Assembly (NCBI RefSeq): GCF_050490315.1 | Contig: NZ_JBNPEO010000012.1 | Coordinates: 1 to 64,000 of the forward strand | Source: JBNPEO01 sp050490315 | GTDB lineage: Bacteria; Actinomycetota; Actinomycetes; Actinomycetales; Micrococcaceae | DNA: 64,000 bases | Direction: 5' to 3' | Part shown: piece by piece, positions 1 to 7,911 of the stretch | Position numbering within the stretch: the first letter of the stretch is position 1 | Layout of the letters: each line of letters opens with the position of its first letter | The notes under the pieces: generated by a model | What the model saw: the letters and a program-made list of their open reading frames with translations, nothing else | Databases searched by the model: none | Told to the model about the DNA's origin: nothing | Program-made: the position numbers and the translations under genes

Positions 1-263
1 GAAACTTTTTTTAGGAATTCGTTCTCCCGTTCCACTTCACGTAACCGGATTTCCATCGCCTTGTACTTCGCTGCATCAACCGGGGTGTCCGGTGTTCGGG
101 CGCCGCCAGTCTCGCCTTCACGGTCGAGCCTGATCCAGCGTTTGAGAGCGGTCAGGGAAACGCCAAGCTCAACGGCTACCAGAGCTAATGGCCGGCCAGA
201 GGAACTAGCCAACGCAACAGCATCAGCCTTGAACTCATCAGAATAGGTGGGTCGAGAAGACAT
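1..263 (-). CDS. IS3-family transposase OrfA, 3' end cut by window edge
   Basis: The minus strand reads MSSRPTYSDEFKADAVALA, then a helix-turn-helix stretch (LALVAVELGVSLTALKRW) and the end-of-OrfA motif REVERENEFLKK. This is the small DNA-binding OrfA of IS3-family elements. It ends in a run of seven A followed by G (complement of bases 6-13), the position and type of the programmed -1 slippery site that fuses OrfA to the DDE transposase OrfB. OrfB lies outside the window. The ATG at 263 is preceded by a GAAAGGA ribosome binding site. The family is clear; which IS3 subgroup is not. Confidence 0.88.
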   Translation of the reverse strand, partial: MSSRPTYSDEFKADAVALASSSGRPLALVAVELGVSLTALKRWIRLDREGETGGARTPDTPVDAAKYKAMEIRLREVERENEFLKKV

Positions 264-309
264 GAGAACAATCCTTTCAAAGACTGTCTCAGATCAGTAG
301 TACACCTCA
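1..309 (-). mobile_element. IS3-family insertion sequence, one end
   Basis: The element runs off the left edge. Its end is placed at about 309, where the minus strand begins TGAGGTGTACTACTGATC; TGA-initial ends are common in the IS3 family. The independent argument is that homology of the interrupted Tn3-type transposase fragment (310-376) stops at the same base. The exact terminus and any target duplication need the other end, which is not in the window. Confidence 0.6.
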
Positions 310-376
310 CACGACTGATCTCTGGGAACCGCCGCAGACGCTCCAGTTCCTCTTCAGCAAACACCTGCGTAGCCAA
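310..376 (-). pseudogene. Tn3-family (DUF4158-type) transposase, N-terminal stub cut by the IS
   Basis: From a TTG at 376 the minus strand encodes ATQVFAEEELERLRRFPEIS and one more residue (R). This resembles my memory of the start of actinobacterial Tn3-family transposases with an N-terminal DUF4158 region (EEEIERLRxFPEISRDEL). The match stops after the Arg codon, exactly where the IS3 end begins, so the gene looks interrupted at about codon 22. The start sits about 90 bp inside the candidate Tn3 repeat at 429-466. The rest of the gene would be beyond the left edge. Confidence 0.6.
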
Positions 377-428
377 AACAACCCTTCCAGCCAGCCCATA
401 GATCCCCAGCTCAGAAGTCTACCCATCC

Positions 429-466
429 ATATCCGCCCGATTTTCGGCGAAAACTACGTGGACCCC
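429..466 (-). repeat. Candidate Tn3-family terminal inverted repeat (single copy)
   Basis: On the minus strand this starts GGGGTCCACGTAGTTTTCG and continues into a GC-rich end. Tn3-family ends are about 38 bp and begin GGGG. The position, just outside a Tn3-type transposase start and pointing inward, fits. The partner repeat is not in the window, so this is an inference from one copy. Confidence 0.5.
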
Positions 467-467
467 C

Positions 468-501
468 TGTGGCGACACCCAGCATGTGGCGACACCCAGC
501 A
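468..501. repeat. Perfect 17-bp tandem direct repeat
   Basis: TGTGGCGACACCCAGCA occurs twice back to back (468-484 and 485-501), immediately outside the candidate Tn3 end. A second, imperfect 15-bp repeat follows (AACCTAAGACCGAGA at 511-525 and AACCTAGGACCGAGA at 527-541). The stretch 377-593 otherwise shows no gene. The repeats may be old target or resolution-site debris from the transposon. Confidence 0.75.
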
Positions 502-593
502 AGTCGCGAGAACCTAAGACCGAGAAAACCTAGGACCGAGAGGCTAGATAGTCTCAGTGCCTAGCTACTCGCACACCAGGTGGTACCAAATGT

Positions 594-1253
594 CTAGCTC
601 CGCCGGACCGGCTGACGGAGAACCGTCCGTAGCTTCTCCGGGGCGACCCTGCGCGGATCGCTCAAATAGATCTCATGATGCGGGCCGGCAAACTCGAAGC
701 CATGCGCGGGCATGTACTCCTGATGCAGGCGCTCGAGGATGGGACCTTCGTCGTCGTAGCTGCCGACATGGAGGACCTGCACGGCGAGGCCCTCTTCGAA
801 CTTCACCATGCGCACGCCGTCAAATGACGGGCTAACCACTTGAACGTCCGCTTCAGCTTTCCCCGTCCCAGAATCGAACTTCGAGGCAGCCTTTTCCACC
901 CCGGCTTCGACGTCGCTCTGCGTAATCCACTCCGGCAGCGCGATCATCATGGTCCACACCCAGGCGTCCTTTTCTCGACGCGCAAAGGCACCCGGATCCT
1001 CGGCGCTCCACAATCCCTCAAGCGGACCCACCACGTAATTCTGTCCGGCCACTTTGCTAGCAAACTTCACCGTGTAGGCAACCGTAAATAGAGCCGTCAC
1101 AGCAGCGGCATACTCGGCTGAGGTGTTGGGGTCCCCCGCCCCTTCCACCGCTAAATAGCTGAACTCCGGAACGGTGACCACACTAAAGCTGTCCGGTTTG
1201 GGGGCGTACAGCTCCCGGTAGGCTTTCTTGAGATCGTACTTAGGCTCGCTCAC
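594..1253 (-). CDS. GyrI-like small-molecule-binding domain protein
   Basis: A 219-residue protein starting VSEPKYDLKKAYRELYAP. It matches the GyrI-like (SOUL/AraC-effector-type) ligand-binding fold, including the PDSFSVVTVPEFSYLAVEG opening strand, the central EYAAAVTALFTVAYTVKF helix, and the C-terminal LHQEYMPAHGFEFAGPHHEIYL segment typical of stand-alone family members. No DNA-binding domain is attached. I chose the GTG at 1253 because GGAG lies 8-10 bp upstream and the family begins here; the frame stays open to 1379 but that part overlaps polA. Ligand unknown. It lies 49 bp downstream of polA on the same strand. Confidence 0.85.
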   Translation of the reverse strand: MSEPKYDLKKAYRELYAPKPDSFSVVTVPEFSYLAVEGAGDPNTSAEYAAAVTALFTVAYTVKFASKVAGQNYVVGPLEGLWSAEDPGAFARREKDAWVWTMMIALPEWITQSDVEAGVEKAASKFDSGTGKAEADVQVVSPSFDGVRMVKFEEGLAVQVLHVGSYDDEGPILERLHQEYMPAHGFEFAGPHHEIYLSDPRRVAPEKLRTVLRQPVRRS

Positions 1254-1302
1254 GCGCCGCTCCGATTCAACTTTTGGTGCCCGGGTGTTGGTGGTGAAGG
1301 GG

Positions 1303-4062
1303 TTAGTGTCCGGCGTCGTGCCAGCTTGAACCAATCCCGATCTGCACTTCAAGAGGCACAGATAGATCCGCGGCGGCACCCATCTGCTCAGTCACGAGCT
1401 TCTCCACTGCGGCCAACTCCCCCGGCGCCACTTCAAGCACAAGTTCGTCATGGACCTGCAACAACATTCGGGACTTGAGGCCTTGCGACTGTAGCTCCCC
1501 TGCCACACCGAGCATGGCGCGCTTGATGATGTCTGCGGCCGAGCCTTGGATGGGCGAGTTGAGAGCCACGCGTTCGGCAATTTCACGCAACTGACGGTCA
1601 GTGCTGGTCAGGTCCGGTAGGTAGCGCCGGCGGCCCTCAATCGTTGAGGTGTACCCATCAATCCGAGCCTGTTCCACCACGGTACGCAGGTAATCGCGCA
1701 CCGCCCCAAAGCGGTCGAAGTACTCCTTCATCAGCGTCCGGGCTTCATCAACTGAGATTTCCAGTTGTTTGGATAAGCCAAAGGACGTAAGCCCGTATGC
1801 CAGGCCGTAGGACATCGCCTTGACCTTTGAACGCATAGCGCTAGTGACCTCAGCCGGTTCCACCTTGAAGATGTGGGAACCAACGTAGCGGTGAAGATCT
1901 TCACCTTCTTTGTACGCCTGAATCAGTCCCGCGTCCCCGGACAGGTGCGCCATAATCCGCATCTCGATTTGTGAGTAGTCCGCGGAGAGCAAGCATTCGT
2001 AGCCGTCGCTGACCACAAAAATGCCCCGCACACGCCGGCCTTCTTCACTGCGAACCGGGATGTTTTGAAGGTTGGGATTGTTGGACGAGATACGGCCCGT
2101 CGCTGCAACGTTCTGCGCGTAGGTGGTGTGAATTCTTCCGTCAGCAGCAACAGACTTCTTGAGCGTCTCCACCATTTGCCGCAGCTTGGAGGACTCACGG
2201 TGTGCCATCAATTGGACCAAAAATTCGTGCCCGGTCTTTTCCAGAAGATTCTTCAAAGAAGCAGCATCGGTGGTGTAACCGGATTTAATCTTTTTGGTTT
2301 TGGGCAACTCGAGCTCTTCAAAGAGCACGGTTTGCAGTTGCTTGGGCGAGCCCAGGTTCACCTCGTGCCCAATGGCCGCAAACGCTTGCTCCTGAGCGTG
2401 CTCAACGACTTTAGCCAGATCAGCTAGCTGGTCATTCATCCGCTCCTGCGAGACAGCAATGCCGGCGATCTCCATCTCCGCCAGCACCTGCGCCACGGGC
2501 AATTCAAGCGTAGTGAGGAGCTCCTGCGCCTTCCGGTCGCGGAGTTCGCCTTCAAAAAAGGCGCTGAGTTTCTGTACGACGGCGGCACGCTGGACAAGCG
2601 CGGCGGCTGCAGCTCCGCGGTCCTCACCCAGGTTGAGCTCAAGTTGGCCGCTAGGAGCTGCCGCGGTTGCGAGCTGGATCTTCAAGTGGTGTGTAGCGAG
2701 CTCGGCGAGATCATAATTACGCCGGTCGGGTTGGATGAGGTAGCCAGAAATTGAGGTGTCATCAACTACCCCGGCCAGCGGCAACCCGCGCTCATGGAGA
2801 GCTTTGAGGGACTCTTTGAATTCATGCACAATCTTTGGCGCCTGAGTGTCGCCCAACCATGCCGCAAGAACGGACTCAGTGGAAGCATCCAAATCACTGA
2901 GGTTTAGGAACGCTGCACCCTGAGAGTGCAGCAAAGCCACGGCTTCAGCGTCGAGCCCAAGGTTCAGCGGCACCATAGCTACGGCAAGGGCAATACGCTC
3001 GGAGCCACCATCGGCGATGAACTGCGAAAGGCCATCAGCGGTGTCCAGAGTGACATATTCGGGGGTTTCGAAATCCGGCACGGACGTGGTTTTTGCGTCC
3101 TCACCATACAGGGCGAAGAGGCGTGTGCGCAGCGTTTTGAATTCGAGGGTGTCGAAGAGTTCTTCAACGGCGTCTTGGTCTGGCCGCGGCTCTTCAAGCT
3201 CATCAAGGCTTACGGGCAGCTCAAGGTCCGTGAGCAAACGGTTGAGCCGCCGGTTGCGCTTGACATCGTCAACATGGGCCCGCAGGGAATCCCCGACTTT
3301 TCCACCGATCTTGTCGATGTTTTCGAGGATGCCTTCTAGCCCACCATAAAGGTTGATCCATTTAGCTGCTGTTTTGGGACCAACGCCTGGGACACCAGGC
3401 AGGTTGTCCGCCGTCTCACCCACCAGCGCTGCGAGGTCAGAGTACTGCTGCGGTGAAACAAAGTACTTTTCCTGAATAGCTGCAGCGTCCATCCGAGGAA
3501 TGTTGGACACACCCTGTTTGGGGTAAAGCACAAAAACGTTGTCGGTGATCAGCTGGAAGGAGTCCCGGTCACCTGAGACTAGAAGAACTTCCCAGCCTTC
3601 GTTGCCGGCTTGAGCAGCGAGGGTGGCCAAGATGTCGTCAGCTTCATAACCGGGCATTTTGATGGTTTTTACGCCCCACGCACCCATCACTTTGTCGATC
3701 AGATCGATCTGCCCGTAGAACTCGGGCGGGGTAGCGTTGCGTCCACCCTTGTAGCCGTCATACTCGGCTTTGCGGAACGTGGTGTCGTCAGAAACGTCAA
3801 AGGCCACGGCTACGTGTGTGGGTTTCTGTTCTTTGATGAGGTTGATGAGCATGGAGGTGAATCCATGCACGGCGTTGGTGTGCTGCCCCGTGGAGGTTGC
3901 AAAGTTTTCAGCCGGGAGCGCATAGAACGCCCGGAACGCCATGGAGTGTCCATCCAACACAAGTAACCGCTTACGCCCCTCGTCGGTGGGGACTACTGGT
4001 GCCTGGGTTGCTGAGGCTTCAGGGGCGGACGGGGACGGGACCGTTTTGGTTGTTTCACTCAC
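1303..4062 (-). CDS. polA: DNA polymerase I
   Basis: A 919-residue protein for repair and Okazaki-fragment processing. The N-terminal 5' nuclease domain starts near residue 31 (LLVLDGHSMAFRAFYALP; GYEADDIL; SGDRDSFQL; helix-hairpin-helix GVPGVGPKTA). The middle 3'-5' exonuclease-like domain lacks the DxE metal ligands, as in other actinobacterial Pol I, so proofreading is not expected. The polymerase domain has motif A (DYSQIEMR, Asp695), motif B (RSKVKAMSYGLAYG, Arg744/Lys748/Tyr752) and motif C (QVHDE, His871). I prefer the GTG at 4062 (VSETTKTV); the ATG at 4083 adds seven residues. A frame open to 4338 is not used because it lies opposite the thioesterase gene. Confidence 0.97.
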   Translation of the reverse strand: MSETTKTVPSPSAPEASATQAPVVPTDEGRKRLLVLDGHSMAFRAFYALPAENFATSTGQHTNAVHGFTSMLINLIKEQKPTHVAVAFDVSDDTTFRKAEYDGYKGGRNATPPEFYGQIDLIDKVMGAWGVKTIKMPGYEADDILATLAAQAGNEGWEVLLVSGDRDSFQLITDNVFVLYPKQGVSNIPRMDAAAIQEKYFVSPQQYSDLAALVGETADNLPGVPGVGPKTAAKWINLYGGLEGILENIDKIGGKVGDSLRAHVDDVKRNRRLNRLLTDLELPVSLDELEEPRPDQDAVEELFDTLEFKTLRTRLFALYGEDAKTTSVPDFETPEYVTLDTADGLSQFIADGGSERIALAVAMVPLNLGLDAEAVALLHSQGAAFLNLSDLDASTESVLAAWLGDTQAPKIVHEFKESLKALHERGLPLAGVVDDTSISGYLIQPDRRNYDLAELATHHLKIQLATAAAPSGQLELNLGEDRGAAAAALVQRAAVVQKLSAFFEGELRDRKAQELLTTLELPVAQVLAEMEIAGIAVSQERMNDQLADLAKVVEHAQEQAFAAIGHEVNLGSPKQLQTVLFEELELPKTKKIKSGYTTDAASLKNLLEKTGHEFLVQLMAHRESSKLRQMVETLKKSVAADGRIHTTYAQNVAATGRISSNNPNLQNIPVRSEEGRRVRGIFVVSDGYECLLSADYSQIEMRIMAHLSGDAGLIQAYKEGEDLHRYVGSHIFKVEPAEVTSAMRSKVKAMSYGLAYGLTSFGLSKQLEISVDEARTLMKEYFDRFGAVRDYLRTVVEQARIDGYTSTIEGRRRYLPDLTSTDRQLREIAERVALNSPIQGSAADIIKRAMLGVAGELQSQGLKSRMLLQVHDELVLEVAPGELAAVEKLVTEQMGAAADLSVPLEVQIGIGSSWHDAGH

Positions 4063-4081
4063 AAGTGCCAGCCTAGTTCCC

Positions 4082-4552
4082 ATGACGGACAATTTCACGC
4101 GCAATAAGTTCTCAGACCAGCTTGAAGCCGCCGGAGTGCCGGCGCATATGCATGATTGGCTGAGCGGACACGGCGTTGGCGCGCTGGTGGAGAAGATGGG
4201 AATAGTTTTTAGCGAGCTCTCGGCTGAGCGAGCGGTGGCAACCATGCCGGTTGAAGGGAACACCCAGGTTGTGGGGATCCTACATGGTGGCGCCCACATG
4301 GTGCTGGCCGAAACCCTGGGCTCCTTCGCTGCCGGCATTCACGCTGGACCTAACGCCCACGCAGTAGGAATCGAAATCAACGGTACCCACCACCGCTCCA
4401 TTGCTGCCGGAACTGTCACGGGCACATGCACGGCCGTTCACTTGGGCCGGACTTTGACCACCCATGAAATTGTGATGACGGACGAGCAGGGACGCCGCCT
4501 CTCGACGTGCCGAATCACCAACTTGGTAAGGCCTAACCCAAAAACCAGCTAA
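4082..4552 (+). CDS. Hotdog-fold thioesterase (PaaI/YdiI type)
   Basis: A 156-residue single-domain protein. The hotdog core is visible: a helix-strand start (VEKMGIVFSELSAERAVATMPVEGNTQ), the conserved GILHGGAHMVLAETLGSFAA segment in which His-Gly-Gly and the following Glu form the acyl-CoA thioesterase active site, then GIEINGTHHRSIAAGTVTGTCTAVHLGRTL. This is the 1,4-dihydroxy-2-naphthoyl-CoA/phenylacetyl-CoA thioesterase group; the substrate is not decided by sequence. It diverges from polA, with its ATG in the CATG that also provides polA's alternative ATG. No clear ribosome binding site is visible, so a leaderless transcript is possible. Confidence 0.9.
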   Translation: MTDNFTRNKFSDQLEAAGVPAHMHDWLSGHGVGALVEKMGIVFSELSAERAVATMPVEGNTQVVGILHGGAHMVLAETLGSFAAGIHAGPNAHAVGIEINGTHHRSIAAGTVTGTCTAVHLGRTLTTHEIVMTDEQGRRLSTCRITNLVRPNPKTS

Positions 4553-5103
4553 GACTCTGCGGGGGTGTCCGGAAAGCTGAAGCACATCTCTACGGCTCCC
4601 CCGCCCACTGTGCGGCTCGAATCCAGCGCCAAGACCGGCGTCGGAGTAACCAAGGGAAGCATACGACGTCCGGAACCTAGGGCTACGGGCACTACTGTCT
4701 GGATGATTTTATTCAGGGCGCCTGCTTGGGCGAATTGGGCCACGATGTCCCCACCGCCCATAAGCCAAACGTTTTTGTCCCCGGCCTCGGCAGCGAGGTC
4801 CGGAACAAATTCGGCCACCGGGCCCCGCACAAAAGTGACGTCCGCTCCGGGCGGTGCGGAGAACTCATGGTGTGTGAAAACCCAACAGGGCGTGCCAGCG
4901 TACGGCCAAGTGCCGTCGTCGTGCTCGCGAAGCCACTGGAAGGTGCTGGCGCCCATAACGATGGACCCCACTGATGCCATAAAGGTGGAAATGCTTTGGT
5001 TCAGTTCGGGTGAATCGAACTGCATCAACCAGTCCAGGGAGTCATCGTCGGTGGCAATAAATCCGTCGAGGGACGTCGCTACGTAGTACACAAAGTCAGC
5101 CAT
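4549..5103 (-). CDS. RibD C-terminal / dihydrofolate-reductase-like protein
   Basis: A 184-residue protein beginning ADFVYYVATSLDGFIATDDDSLDWL, the N-terminal nucleotide-binding strand of the RibD-C/DHFR-like superfamily. VGSIVMGASTFQWL (NADPH phosphate contact region), VWLMGGGDIVAQFAQAGALN and a C-terminal LPLVTPTPVLAL strand complete the fold. Family members reduce pterin- or riboflavin-type substrates with NADPH; many stand-alone ones are uncharacterised. The 3' end overlaps the convergent thioesterase by 4 bp. It is 10 bp downstream of the small membrane gene and may be co-transcribed with pit. Confidence 0.88.
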   Translation of the reverse strand: MADFVYYVATSLDGFIATDDDSLDWLMQFDSPELNQSISTFMASVGSIVMGASTFQWLREHDDGTWPYAGTPCWVFTHHEFSAPPGADVTFVRGPVAEFVPDLAAEAGDKNVWLMGGGDIVAQFAQAGALNKIIQTVVPVALGSGRRMLPLVTPTPVLALDSSRTVGGGAVEMCFSFPDTPAES

Positions 5104-5113
5104 AGAGCTGACT

Positions 5114-5344
5114 CTACTTAGAGAAGTACGGAACTATCAGGTAAATGCCAAAAAGAACTGCCAAACCGCATACCGCGAAGCAAACGATCGAGAAGAATTT
5201 GGCGAGGCGCTGACGGCCTGCGGGCACGGTCCCACTGCCGGTTGAGATCGCGGTGAGGCGCACCCCCAGTGAGTAGAGGACAACAACAGTCATCGCCGAA
5301 ACCAGCGTGGCACCGGCCACCATAACGAGTTCTAGCCACTTCAT
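5114..5344 (-). CDS. Small two-helix membrane protein next to pit
   Basis: A 76-residue protein with two predicted membrane segments: ELVMVAGATLVSAMTVVVLY near the start and FFSIVCFAVCGLAVLFGIYL near the end, separated by a short Arg/Lys-containing loop. I recognise no characterised domain. Its start overlaps the pit stop by 4 bp (ATGA), so translation is coupled. Placement suggests an accessory subunit or stabiliser of the phosphate transporter, but that is inference from context. Confidence 0.85.
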   Translation of the reverse strand: MKWLELVMVAGATLVSAMTVVVLYSLGVRLTAISTGSGTVPAGRQRLAKFFSIVCFAVCGLAVLFGIYLIVPYFSK

Positions 5345-6612
5345 TTGCCGGTCTCCTTGGACGTTGCGTCAGTGTTGGACGTCCCTCGCGTCTGGGGCGG
5401 ACCCGCTGGCTTCTTTGCTGAGGTGATAGCCGAGCTGGGCTTGCTTCTGCGCTTTTTCCGGAATCGCACTACCTCGCCAGCTTCTTCCACCTCTACAGTG
5501 TTTTGGTGGTTGACGTGGTCTTTGCGTGAGTACCAGAACATGTAGGCAATTGCTCCAACGCCGGCAACAGCGGCGATCAACACACCAACCGGGCCAATCG
5601 CAACAAGGTAGGCAGCGAGGGCGCCAACAATGCCGGCTGCCGGGAGCGTAAACAACCAGCCGACGGCGATCCGTCCTGCAGTGCCCCACCGCACCGAAGT
5701 GCCTTTGCGGCCCAGTCCTGAACCGATCACAGAGCCTGAGGCCACCTGAGTCGTTGAGAGGGCAAAACCCAAGTGCGAAGACGCCAAGATGGCAGAGGCG
5801 GTGCTGGCTTCAGCGGCGAAGCCCTGAGCAGGCTTAACTTCTGTGAGACCCGTTCCCATGGTGCGAATGATCCGCCATCCACCGGAATAGGTGCCAATGG
5901 CAATAGCCAAGGCACAAGCACAAATAACCCAGAACTGCGGACCGGAGCCTGCGGATTGTGTGCCAGCTGCGATCAGAACCAGGGTGATGATACCCATGGT
6001 TTTTTGTGCATCGTTAGTACCGTGCGCCAAGGCCACAAGGCTCGAGGTAAAGATCTGACCGGTGCGGAATCCGCCGCGCTTTTGGGTCAGCTTGTCCCCT
6101 GTTTCGGGATCGTGACGGGACGTGATTGCGTAGGCTACGCGGGTGCAGAGATAGGCAACACTACCGGCCACGATCGGAGCGAATACTGCTGGGAGAATGA
6201 CCTTCAGCATGACGGTGTCAAAGTTCACGGAGTGCAAGCCAATACCGGCAAGGGCGGCACCGATCAAACCACCGAACAAGGCGTGCGAAGAGCTGGAGGG
6301 CAGTCCCTTGAGCCAAGTAAACATGTTCCACAAGATTGCGCCCAAAAGACCCGCAAAAATGATCTCCGGGGTGATGTGAATGCCTTCGGAGCCTTCTCGA
6401 ATGATTCCACCGGAGATTGTTTTGGCAACCTCCGTGGACAGAAACGCACCAACAAGATTTAAGGAAGCTGCCAGTGCGACGGCGGTTTTCGGCTTAATAG
6501 CCCCCGTCGCGATAGGCGTGGCCATGGCGTTGGCCGTGTCATGAAAGCCGTTGGTGAAGTCGAAAAACAAGGCCAAAACAATGACCATTGCGACCATAAA
6601 GGTGATGTCCAC
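5341..6612 (-). CDS. pitA: Low-affinity inorganic phosphate transporter (Pit family)
   Basis: A polytopic PiT-family permease, about 423 residues from the GTG at 6612 (VDITFMVAMVIVLALFFDFT). Both halves carry family signatures: FDFTNGFHDTANAMAT in the first repeat and ALAHGTNDAQKTMGI in the second; SSSSHALFGGLIG and STTQVASGSVIGSG are the matching inner motifs. It moves metal-phosphate with protons across the membrane. The C-terminal tail after about residue 365 is basic and hydrophilic (FRKKRRSKPSS), an actinobacterial extension. An ATG at 6681 would add 23 residues that do not resemble the family, so I favour the GTG; no strong ribosome binding site settles it. Confidence 0.93.
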   Translation of the reverse strand: MDITFMVAMVIVLALFFDFTNGFHDTANAMATPIATGAIKPKTAVALAASLNLVGAFLSTEVAKTISGGIIREGSEGIHITPEIIFAGLLGAILWNMFTWLKGLPSSSSHALFGGLIGAALAGIGLHSVNFDTVMLKVILPAVFAPIVAGSVAYLCTRVAYAITSRHDPETGDKLTQKRGGFRTGQIFTSSLVALAHGTNDAQKTMGIITLVLIAAGTQSAGSGPQFWVICACALAIAIGTYSGGWRIIRTMGTGLTEVKPAQGFAAEASTASAILASSHLGFALSTTQVASGSVIGSGLGRKGTSVRWGTAGRIAVGWLFTLPAAGIVGALAAYLVAIGPVGVLIAAVAGVGAIAYMFWYSRKDHVNHQNTVEVEEAGEVVRFRKKRRSKPSSAITSAKKPAGPPQTRGTSNTDATSKETGK

Positions 6613-6836
6613 CCGGTGCCCAATCTGCAGAAAAGTGTGTGGCAAAGCGATCCGTAAGCTCGGGACGCACTTGGAAATCATAGTTCACTAAGTGTTAAGA
6701 ACTAAGGCCTTGTGCCGTTTACCGCCACGAGTTTCAGACCACCGCCCCGGAGCCCCAATAAGCGTACTAGCCGGAACAGATGTGCTCAACCAAAAAATGG
6801 AGTGATCACCACGGTCTTGGGGCGTAGGCTCGTTCC

Positions 6837-7457
6837 ATGGCCCGATACTTCGATGTTCATCCCGATGACCCTCAGCCGCGCTCCATCTCCCAAGTTGGTG
6901 ACATTTTGCGCGATGGCGGATTGGTGGCTTACCCCACCGATTCTTGTTACGCGCTAGGTGCACAACTTGGCAACAAGGATGCCCTGGACCGGATCAAAAG
7001 CATTCGCCAGCTCGATGACAAGCACCACTTCACCTTGATCTGCAAGGACTTTGCCCAAATGGGTCAATTTGTGATGATGAACAACGATGTTTTCCGCGCG
7101 ATTAAGGCAGTGACGCCTGGCAGCTATACCTTCATTTTGCCGGCCACCAAGGAAGTGCCGCGCCGAATGATGCACCCCAAAAAGAAAACAGTGGGTGTAC
7201 GCATCCCGGACAACGCTGTGGTCCAGGCGCTACTTGCTGAGCTGGGCGAGCCATTGCTTTCCAGCACTCTGTTGTTGCCTGATGAGCCCGAGCCGATGGT
7301 GCAGGGATGGGAAATCAAGGAGCTGCTAGATCACGTCTTGGACGCTGTGATAGACGCTGGCGACTGCGGTGCTGAGCCCACCACGGTCATTGACTTCTCT
7401 TCAGGGTCCGCTGAAATAGTTCGCCGCGGAATGGGCGACACCTCCCGCTTTGAGTAG
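6837..7457 (+). CDS. YciO/YrdC/Sua5-family protein
   Basis: A 206-residue YrdC-fold protein. Family features are ILRDGGLVAYPTDSCYALG (nucleotide and threonine pocket), the KSIRQLDDKHHFTLIC basic strand, and PGSYTFILPATKEVPRR with KKKTVGVRIPDN, the positions of the ATP/RNA-binding surface. The length without a C-terminal Sua5 domain points to the YciO branch rather than the essential TsaC, whose product is threonylcarbamoyl-adenylate for tRNA t6A. The YciO role is less certain. It diverges from pit across a 224-bp region (6613-6836). Confidence 0.88.
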   Translation: MARYFDVHPDDPQPRSISQVGDILRDGGLVAYPTDSCYALGAQLGNKDALDRIKSIRQLDDKHHFTLICKDFAQMGQFVMMNNDVFRAIKAVTPGSYTFILPATKEVPRRMMHPKKKTVGVRIPDNAVVQALLAELGEPLLSSTLLLPDEPEPMVQGWEIKELLDHVLDAVIDAGDCGAEPTTVIDFSSGSAEIVRRGMGDTSRFE

Positions 7458-7548
7458 AACGGCCCTCAGTATTCGCCTTTGATCACAAAGTAGGAACCGC
7501 GGATGGTCCCGCCTCACGGCCTGGGAAGGCCTAGAGCGCAACAGTCCA

Positions 7549-7794
7549 GTGGGCATTCAAACTCGCACCATCAAAGCGTCAAACAAGGTCGCGGAACTGC
7601 GCGCAGCCCTCCCAGAGCTATCCGTTACCCAGGCACAGGACCTCCTTCTCTCGATCGTGACCCTCGCGCACGCTTGGGTCTCCGCCCCCAACATCCATGC
7701 AGTTATCACCGGCCACGCAACCGCAGAGCGTCGTCGCAGCTTTATGGTTCAAAATGCCCAACTACTAGCCCTAGACGCACAACAAAAAGGCTAG
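7549..7794 (+). pseudogene. C-terminal remnant of a TetR-family regulator
   Basis: The 81 codons encode ELRAALPELSVTQAQDLLLS followed by IVTLAHAWVSAP and RRRSFMVQNAQLLAL. This is the pattern of the last helices of TetR ligand-binding domains (L..LLLSI...AH.W..AP....RR). No helix-turn-helix domain precedes it: the frame upstream, back to a stop at 7480, has no recognisable HTH. I read it as a decayed regulator whose former target may be the adjacent oxidoreductase gene; that link is inference. No other gene is visible in 7458-7839. Confidence 0.5.
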
Positions 7795-7839
7795 CTACCC
7801 GAACCGTTAGCACTGGCGGGTGGCAGTTGATCCCATTAC

Positions 7840-7868
7840 TTGACGGTTCAACTAAATGAGTCTAACTT
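7840..7868 (+). promoter_or_regulatory. Promoter with TTCAACTAAA operator-like spacer
   Basis: TTGACG (7840-7845) and TAACTT (7863-7868) are separated by 17 bp, a good SigA-type promoter. The spacer holds GGTTCAACTAAA (7845-7856) and a related GCTTCAACTTA follows at 7877-7887. The same TTCAACTAAA lies at the same place in the promoter of the paralogue at 60645, so a common repressor is likely. Confidence 0.65.
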
Positions 7869-7911
7869 TGGTTGTAGCTTCAACTTATCGACATCAACAA
7901 AGCAGGAAACC

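Noticed and set aside
61..246. Plus-strand open frame at the left edge
   Set aside because: Antisense to the clear IS3 OrfA.
1254..1379. Longer start for the GyrI-like protein
   Set aside because: Overlaps polA and lacks the family's N-terminus; GTG at 1253 has a ribosome binding site.
4063..4338. Extension of polA upstream to 4338
   Set aside because: The added residues lie opposite the conserved thioesterase gene and resemble no polymerase.
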